The translations under genes and the position numbers were made by a program. 64,000 nucleotides of DNA from Pleodorina starrii (Eukaryota; Chlorophyta; Chlorophyceae; Chlamydomonadales; Volvocaceae), in NCBI GenBank assembly GCA_030267565.1, contig BRXU01000009.1, positions 766,001 through 830,000 on the forward strand. Reading direction: 5' to 3'. The notes beneath the pieces are model-generated. The model had not been told where the DNA came from. It did not search any database and was given only the letters and a program-made list of their open reading frames with translations. Numbering within the stretch: position 1 is the stretch's first letter; each line of letters opens with the position of its first letter. Positions 56,328-64,000 of the stretch are shown piece after piece.

Positions 56328-58754
56328 CCCTGGGTTGGGGGTGGTGATGGTGGGGGTGGGGGTGGTGATGGCGGTGCTGTTTGTGTGGTGGTTGTGTGGT
56401 GGTTGTGGTGGTTGTGGTGATGTTGTTGGTGGTTGAGTCGTATCCTTGGCAGTGGAGGCGCCATACCGTGAGGAGGTAACAGAACCGGACCCCGGTGATC
56501 GACCAGAGACGCGACTGGCCCGCTGGTCCACTGGTCCGCACCTCGTGTTTTTTTGTTGCTTCGGGGGGGTGGGGTTGTTGCAGGACTGTCCAACGGCCAG
56601 CACGCGCACGGCCCGCCGCAAGGCGGCCTGTCGCCTTTGCCCTTTTGGGCTCTTTGCGCAAACACAGCTTCTTGAGTCCCGATACGGTACCCAAGGGGCC
56701 ATGGAGGGTAAGGAAAGTAAGACGAAGCGCCGCGAAGGAATCGGATGGTGACGTTTGGTGACGTGGTATCCGGGGGAAGAGGCGCCGCGACCCTCTGCTT
56801 GCGCTGCCTCAATGAGTGCGGCTTGGGGTTACGTGACGGACAAACTAAACGTGACGGGTACCCCAAGGGGGCAGCAATGGACGTCGTAATGGTGCTGTGG
56901 GTTTGACCGCGACGTGGACCGCGAAGGGACGGGGGAGGTGGGACTGCTTCAGGAATGCAGTTTGGGTTGTGAGCTCGCTGTTTGGGCGATTGCAGCCAGC
57001 ATGTCACGTGTGGTTGGGTAGAATACCGGTACATGTTCCTAGATAAAGCTGAACGGAGATATGGCCCTGCTGCTGCGATTCGAGCAGTCAAATATGGTAG
57101 AGGACGAGAAGCATGGGTTGATGGAGTGCCCCGCTTGCAGGGAGTCAGGGACACCCGCGCGGAGGAAGGGTTCCCCCAGTTTGGCGGGGGGTATGGAAGA
57201 AGCGATGAAAGGGGAGCCGTCCAGTCCAGCCAGTCTGGCCCAAGGATGCTGGAACGCATTTGGGACCAACGCCGCAACGCCATTGCCCCCGCTTTTGGCC
57301 GCTTGGTCCTCCTCTTCTCCTCCTTCTGTCGACTGCATTCGAGCACCGTGCTTTTAGGCGGCTTAGTCCCCTTGGGCCCGGATGGGCTCGTATGGGCTTT
57401 TTGGTTCATGTATGGGGCACGCACCCCCAACCATGTAACACACACAGTCCGTCAGTCACGCACACACGCAGGAACGGCCGAGGCTCTGAGCAGCTGGCCC
57501 CTTTGTCGCCTTCGGAAGCGGAGGCGTGCTTCCTTCCGGCACGGTATGTCCTCTTCCGTGGCTGAGCCGCTGGAGAGCTGCTGGCTCAGGGAGGAGGGCA
57601 GTGCTGCTGCTGCTGCTGCTGTTGGTAGTACCGGTACAGTAGTACCGGTACCGATACAATAACGAAGTCAGGCCCAGATTTTACGGAGCCCAAAAACGAA
57701 GTCCGGAGGCCAAAAATACGAAGTTTTGAACCCCCCCCCCTTTACAGTGTACAGTATCGGTACAGTGGGCTCCAGGCCGTCCAAAGGGGCGTTTGGGGTG
57801 AAGCGCGCGCCGGGGCGTGGCCCGGCTGGCCGTGTGCCTTTTAGAGTCTGTCCTCCGCAAGCCAGGGCAAGGCCGGCCATTTGGCACGCCCTGCCTTGCC
57901 CTGCCTTGCCGTTTGGATGCGTGAGCGGTGCATTTGATGGAAGGTGCGCCATGGTCAGCAGTCGTATTGAAGGGTCAGAACTCAGAAGTACGTACACCAA
58001 AGCACCAAACTAACGATGGCGACGTCCCGTGCGTTAAGTTGGATGGTGAACGCTAGCTGGGATTTGACTGCCCCCAGAGAAGGAAAGGGCCCTTAGCCAC
58101 TCCCGCAAGTTCGGGCCGGCGCTGGGGCCCTGCAGATGAACACCTGCGCACGCCAGGTGTGCGCCACGTGCAGTTTTGCAGAGTAGAATCACGCGCGCAC
58201 AGAAACTGAATGTAAAACAATATGTAATGATAGGTCAAGATCGTCGCTCAGGTTGGAAAGAGTTAGTTGCCGCTGGTCGCCCAACGAGGCGACGATCAAT
58301 TTTAGGTCGAGAGGTGGAGCACGCAAGAAAGGAATCTTCGCAACGCTGAAAAGTATAAAATAATTTGTATAATAGTATTCTTTGTGAAGACGTATCATTC
58401 TGGGGCTTCTACTGACTTTCTGTGTCGGCGACCGGCGATGGATGCCGATCGACAAGATTTTTCGGCTTGAGCCGTTCACAAAATAATTATACATATCATT
58501 ATTTTAATTTAAGATCAAAATTACATGACAATGTTTCTCCGACCGGTTGGGCTGGAAAGACGGAAAGGCCTCGACCCTCGAGCGCTTAAGTACCGTAATA
58601 ACCGTTCGCTCAAGGAGCACGACACCGCACATGAATAAATTATCTCTGAATACTCCTTTTTCAATAAATTTTATTTAAAATACCCACACTGGTGGGTGTC
58701 CATCACAATACCTATTTACATAAAAGTTGCCTGCTTCGGCTGCCAAAAGACACG
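56328..58754. other. Intergenic: 3' flank of coiled-coil gene and promoter of gametolysin gene 2
   Basis: No coding exon is supported. It contains a TACCGGTAC-rich cluster at 57628-57662. Composition becomes strongly AT-rich from about 58200 to 58690. Confidence 0.5.
58354..58362 (+). promoter_or_regulatory. TATA box (TATAAAATA) of gametolysin gene 2
   Basis: The nonamer is identical to the one at 16648 and lies 401 bp upstream of the start codon at 58755. Confidence 0.45.
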
Positions 58755-61700
58755 ATGTCACGCAGCTCGGGCTGGCGCGCCCTCGCGCTGTGCGCCGTCC
58801 TGTTCGCCGTGTGCACCATTCATGGCGCAGATGCAAAAAGGAAAAAACAACAACAAACGTCGGCCCAGGGTGAGCAAACGCGACCGAATGCATACGTTTC
58901 CATTCGTTGCGCGGATCACTCGCTCATGGAGATAACGGCCGATGTGCTCACGACACTTTGGGCTTCTGCCCCAAGGTGTGAATCCCGAGTCATACACAAT
59001 GTCATATCGACACCATGCGTGGCTCTTGCAACAAACAGACCCCTCTTTCCAGCCATACGACACCCACCTGCCACTTCGCTTGCCTCCCATCTTTCCGTGC
59101 GATCCGGCGCATTCCGCCCCTCTCCTTTTGCATTTGTGGGCCGGACCCCGTCATTCACGGCTGAACGTCGCCGCTCGCGCAACCCGCATACGTCTATCGT
59201 AGCCTTTGGGCCTGCCTCCCACCTACATACCGACCGTCCATATCTCTTGCATTCAACGAATGACCTCCAGTGCCACGTTCATTTCGCGCTACGTGACGCT
59301 CCGCCTCTCCGTCTCTAGACCCCCTCCTTACCACCGCACCTCACATATATGCCGTTCCACCTCTCCTCTCCTCATCACCTTTCCTCTCCTCTCCTCGCAT
59401 TGCATTCCAATCCCCGCGATCACTCCATCCCATCAGGGCATATCCACAATTCATTTTGCGCATTCGTCTCCATGAATGTCCGAGCAAGCAGCGAGGCATC
59501 CCCTTCTCTCGGCCCTTACTAATACATACCTTCTCCCACCCACCCGGTTTTCGTTACAACCCAAATAATGGCCGCAGTGGTGAACACCGTGGCTTTTATG
59601 GACGGCGGCGGTAGCAACCCCCGCCGGTCCCAGAGTATGGTCGTGCTGCGCTGCCGCGAGGAGTTTGACCCACGGGACGGTTTCCTCAAGCCCGAGGCAA
59701 ACTGCACTATTCCGGACAAGCCCATCGTCAAGGGCAGGGAAGCGGTGGAGGCTTTCCAAAGGGAGACTAAACTGCTGACGGGCGACACTGTTTCGGTAAG
59801 TAGTGCGTACGTACGTAACTGGATTTGTACTGTGTTATGCGTGTATACGTATGCATGTTTTAGGGTTTTAGGGTCGGCCAAGCAGGGGCAGGCAAGCAAG
59901 GGCAGGCATGCAAGGACGTGCTAAGGTGGTGGATGGGCACACGCAGGCCAGGGACCAGGGACAACGAACGAAGCCAGGGAGGGAAGGAAGGGAGAGGGAG
60001 CCTGCGTCATTCGATCGCCAGGACGAATGACTGTGTTTCGGTTGCGGGTTGCGTTTGTCCCGCCCATGCGATGACTTGCATGCTCTGCTGAGTTCGTCCT
60101 TTGCACCGCACGTAAATACATACATATATACTTGTAGCTAACCCTTGCTTGAAACCAATGCAATCGACCCGTGCGTGCGCGCGTGCGTGCGTGCGCTGCC
60201 GCCTGCGTCAACCTCCATCTACCACGCTCGCTCGCAGGCCGTTATGGACATCCGCACCAACACCGATGGCCAGCGGAGGATTCTGGCCGGCGGGGCCAGC
60301 GACATGAGCGTCAGCTACCGCCCGGGATCCCTCAAGGTGTTGGAGAGGACCGCTGAGAAGGAGGTACGTGCGTGCGTGCGTGCGTGCGTGCGTGCGTGTC
60401 GCCGCCGCTCGTCGAATGTATGTAGCTGTGAACTCCAGCAGACCTCTTCCGCTCGTTCGTCCCTGTCTTGAGCTACGTACCGGCCTGCCTGCTGGACATG
60501 CACTTATTTGCTGCTGTAGCTGACGCCGACGGCGGGCCAAATACTGTATGTATTTATTTATCTGCAATACGTATATAGTATTATATATAATATAATATAT
60601 ATATTGTATATAATGTAATATAATATAAAATATATACAATATAAATATTATACATCTCTCCATCCAACCCGCCCTCGCTCGCTCGTACGTTCGCTCCATC
60701 TGCTGCAGGTCTTCACGGGGCAAAAGATCAACCTGCGCGCAATCGTGTACCTGCTTGACTTCTGCGGCTGGAAGAGCCCCTTCCGCTCGGCCGCGGTACG
60801 TAAATAAGTCGGCGGGCGGTGCGCGCGGGTGCATGCTCCGTCATGCGTACCGAGCGACTGCCTTGCACTCTGCGTTGCGCATGGGTACGCACGGCATGGG
60901 TAGCACGTGGATTGGATCGCACGGCCGCCGGTTATTACGTACTTGTTTCTGATGGTTTCATTCACCTTCCTTCTTTACTTCCGGTCTTAGCCTTCTGCCG
61001 GGACTCAGCCCAGCGCCTGCCTCGCTCGCACTGGCAACGAAGTGTGCCATCCATGTATGTTGGTATGTTTGTATGTATGCTGTAGTTCGTATGCGATGCG
61101 TGCTGCACGGACGATTCGGTAATGATAACCTATGTACGTAGCCCTAAGTCCCTATCTATCGCCATTTCCATCAATCTCTTGTTTGAATTCAGGAATTCAG
61201 GGCGCACCTGTTTTCCAATGCGAATGGCGCGTCGGAAGCCAACATGCAGGTGTGTGCAATGAAGTGCGCCAGTGGATCCATATTGTAATTACATATGTGT
61301 TCGGGTTGTTTGGGTCATCTAGCTATGTATCTCCCTGAGGCTGCGTGCCATGCATCGCATGATATATAGTGGCCGCGGTCAACACTCCGTCGGTCACTTG
61401 CTGTCGTTCTGTCTCCCAGCCACACGACATACACGATCAGATAGCGGGCGGGGCGCTCTCGCTCGTTGCCTCCCCACCAGATTCCTGCTGACCCCGTCCC
61501 TTCACTTTTCGTTTCCCACGCACGCACGCACGCACCCATGCACCACCTACCTACCTATCGGTATCTGGCGGTGTTGCTTCGTTCAGAGGTACTACAGCAC
61601 TTGCTCCTACGGGAAGGCAGCCTTCGACCCCGCCAACGTCGAGATCGTGGGGCCCATCACACTGGAATGCAAGGGGACCTACCCAATCGCTCGCGTCCTT

Positions 61701-64000
61701 ACCCGCCCCTACGACTCGACCGCAAGCTGCGCCTGGGATGCCTGGGGCAAGCTGTCAGATCTGAAAGCGCAGGAGGTACGTACGTACGCAGCAGAGGGTG
61801 TCCGACAAAGTTATAAATAACAAAAATGATGACCGTATCGATCATTTAGAGGCGTCCCTGATGGTCCGTAGATTTTGTTTTAGTTAGTTTGATGGACAAT
61901 TTACTTCTGTACGATACTTCATGTGGCCCGCCATACGTAATCGTAAATAAATTCCTTGCCACGTTTCCGGTAGATGGATGCGTGCGTGATGATCGGCTAT
62001 TCAAACCCGACGGATGGCGAGTTACCTACCGTTAACATTCGTGCAATTTTACCAAAAAACGAGCAAGGCTATCGACCCATCCTCCCCCGCCCTCCGCCAC
62101 CTCATTATATTCACCCTCCCGCCCGCCTTGGCCTATACGTGGATCTTCAGCACCCCCCACGCATTAGGATGCACAATAAAGCAGCGGCCGCCACGTGGTC
62201 ACATATCTACCGCGCGCTCCGGCCCCTCGCCCGCCTCCCCCATACTCCATCACCCATCCATCCGATCCGCGCCCGCCGAACCCACTCATTACCCTCCCGC
62301 CCGCCCGCCCTCCCGCCCGCCCGCCCGCCGCAAGGCAACCACTCACTCCTCATCACCTACCTCGCTAATAATCGACACGTCCGTTGCACTTACCTGCCTG
62401 CCGTGCTCCACCCAATTCGCACGCAGCTTGCTGCCAACAATCCCGCGCTGCGAACCATTCTTCAAGGGACGGACAAGAGGCGCGCCATCATGATCATCCC
62501 ACCCGAGGCCCCGTGCAGCGCCGGGGGTCTGGCGCTCGTCGGCTGCCCGCAAGTTTGCGGCATTACGATCTCGGTGAGTTCGTACATATGTACGGGTTCG
62601 TACGCATCTTAGGCGCGCACAGCTTGACACATAGCTAGCTAGCTAGAGGAGTAAGAAGGATAGATCAGATCCCTCGATCGCACGCTCGGCATACATATCT
62701 CCCGCGCACAACACGAGGTTGCAGGGTTATGATAATGTATCAACGTTGTCTAGAGAGCTGCGGGTAGTAGTAATTCGTCTATCCCGATCCGTCTATCGGT
62801 CTGGGTCCTCGGTGATGGGGCGTGCGTGCGTGCCGGGCACGGTTCATGGCGCGGTTCATTTCATTTCCACAGCACCCAGCCAGCCACTCACGCCCCATCC
62901 CGGAAAAAAATGCGACGCGCGCAGACCAAGGGCGGCTTCAGCCCGCACACGCTATACCACGAGATCCAGCATACACTCGGCCTCGTCCACGCCAGCGGGT
63001 AAGCACGTGCGGGCGGGCGTCTCGCTAGCTTTGCTTGCTTTGTATTGCTTACGCCGCATCCAGCGCTAGATACCGGTAGCTCTATCGATCAGCACCAATC
63101 CCAAGCAGTTTGCGGCCCTATATGTATCTGTTTTCCATTCGTCTTCCACAAGCCAGTACGGGCATGTACGGCACTTGCTACTCTCTAGCAGTGCACTGCA
63201 GTACCAGATCTAGAATGGAATCCATCCACGCCCGCCCCGCTGCACCCCTGATGTTGCGAATCCTATCCCCAACCCCGATGTACCTTTACCTTGTCTTGCT
63301 GGGCCACCATCTACCTACCTACCTACCTACCTACCTTCCCACAGCTTCGGCGACGAGTACGGCGACATGACCGACCCCATGGGCAAGCCCCCAACCTCGA
63401 CTGGCGGCATCCTGTGCCACAATGCGCCGCTCAACTGGCGCATCGGTTGGGCCGAGCCCGTGGCCAACGGCTACCTAACCGCCGCCCGTTTCAGGCCCGA
63501 GGCCAACCGCCTGAACATCACCATCCCCGCCTCTAGGAACTCCGATAAGAACATGGTTATTGTTGACCTGGGCCTCCAGTCCTCAGCGTTCCGGGCGCCC
63601 GCCAACACCCCCAGCAAGTACTTTATCAGTTACCGTGTCCGCAACGCCGCCTTTGGCGGTTACGATGCCGGGCTGCCCGTTGCCTACGACCAAAAGGTCC
63701 TCATCCACGACTACGCCGGCGAGATCACCGACCGAGACCAGTTCGGCAAGGTTTGGTTCGTGGACGCTCTGCCCCGGGTCAACGCCGCCCGACAGCCCCT
63801 GACGGACCCCTGGACCTCTCCCTTCCTGCCGTTCGACGCGGCCACGGGCCAGCGCGGCGGCCTGCGCGTCCGGGTCGTGTCTACGAGCGCCACTGCCGCG
63901 GTGGTGGAGATTTGCCGCATGTATAGCCTGACGGAGGGCGCCCGCGGCAGCGCCGACTGCCGTGCCAACCTGGACCGCGACTGGTGAGTGGAGCAAGCGC
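58755..64000 (+). CDS. Gametolysin-like metalloprotease (peptidase M11), 3' partial
   Basis: Exons in phase: 58755-58869, 59578-59795, 60238-60363, 60709-60795, 61193-61249, 61587-61775, 62427-62573, about 62880-62998, 63345-63983; the last ends at a GTGAGT donor, so the gene continues past the window. Exon 1 encodes a signal peptide (ALALCAVLFAVCTIHGADA) followed by a basic Lys/Gln stretch. The zinc site is HEIQHTLGLVHA (His340, Glu341, His344, His350), with Met-turn DPMG (Met365). YLLDF and RYYSTCSYGKA blocks align with the protease at 17182. It lacks that paralogue's Pro-rich hinge. Secreted, probably acting on the Hyp-rich matrix. The 62880 acceptor was chosen because it preserves the zinc-site frame; the more obvious CACAG at 62872 does not. 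Confidence 0.87.
60544..60655. repeat. AT-rich (TATAATA)n palindromic stretch, intronic
   Basis: About 110 bp of almost pure A/T lies in the intron 60364-60708, with many TATA/TAATAT inverted repeats. It is conspicuous in this GC-rich DNA. Confidence 0.85.

Noticed and set aside
62873..63069. Exon starting at the CACAG at 62872
   Set aside because: From the phase-0 donor at 62573 that acceptor gives a frame without the HEIQH zinc site; the acceptor at 62879 restores it.

Overview
The window is nuclear DNA of a volvocine green alga (Chlamydomonas/Gonium/Volvox relatives). The evidence is the GC-rich, intron-dense genes with GGC/GCC-rich coding sequence, two gametolysin-type (peptidase M11) metalloproteases, a PSR1-type GARP regulator, an octotricopeptide-like protein, and short TTTTAGGG telomere-type repeats. 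The species cannot be decided from the sequence. I resolved gene models by joining exons whose GT/AG borders and codon phases agree.

Layout. (1) 100-15171, plus: a ZRANB3-like SNF2 annealing helicase/HNH nuclease, 5'-truncated by the window edge, with a 2.6-kb 12-bp satellite in one intron. (2) 17182-26986, plus: an 11-exon gametolysin-like protease of 670 residues, with a 3.9-kb 19-bp satellite in the intron between its zinc-site exon and its Met-turn exon. (3) 28101-29869, minus, and (4) 31790-33370, plus: a head-to-head pair of paralogous three-exon genes for small secreted Gly/Ala-rich proteins of a family I do not recognise. (5) 36002-39743, minus: PSR1, 806 residues. (6) 42409-47290, minus: an OPR-type organellar RNA-binding protein whose 5' end was not found. 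(7) 48670-56327, plus: a 14-exon, 749-residue coiled-coil protein. (8) 58755-end, plus: a second gametolysin-like protease, cut by the window edge.

No operon-like or pathway-like cooperation is evident. Genes 2 and 8 are dispersed paralogues acting on the extracellular matrix/cell wall; genes 3 and 4 are also secreted; PSR1 is a nuclear phosphate-starvation regulator; the ZRANB3-like protein belongs to replication-fork repair.

The remaining sequence is dominated by tandem repeats (periods 4, 5, 6, 12, 15, 18, 19 and about 22 bp), nearly all intronic. These arrays produce very long but spurious open frames. The most unusual signals are the two giant intronic satellites that share a 13-bp core, a dispersed ACCC-NN-GGGT palindrome that also sits inside coding exons, a dispersed TATCCACGTATA element, and the divergent unknown gene pair.
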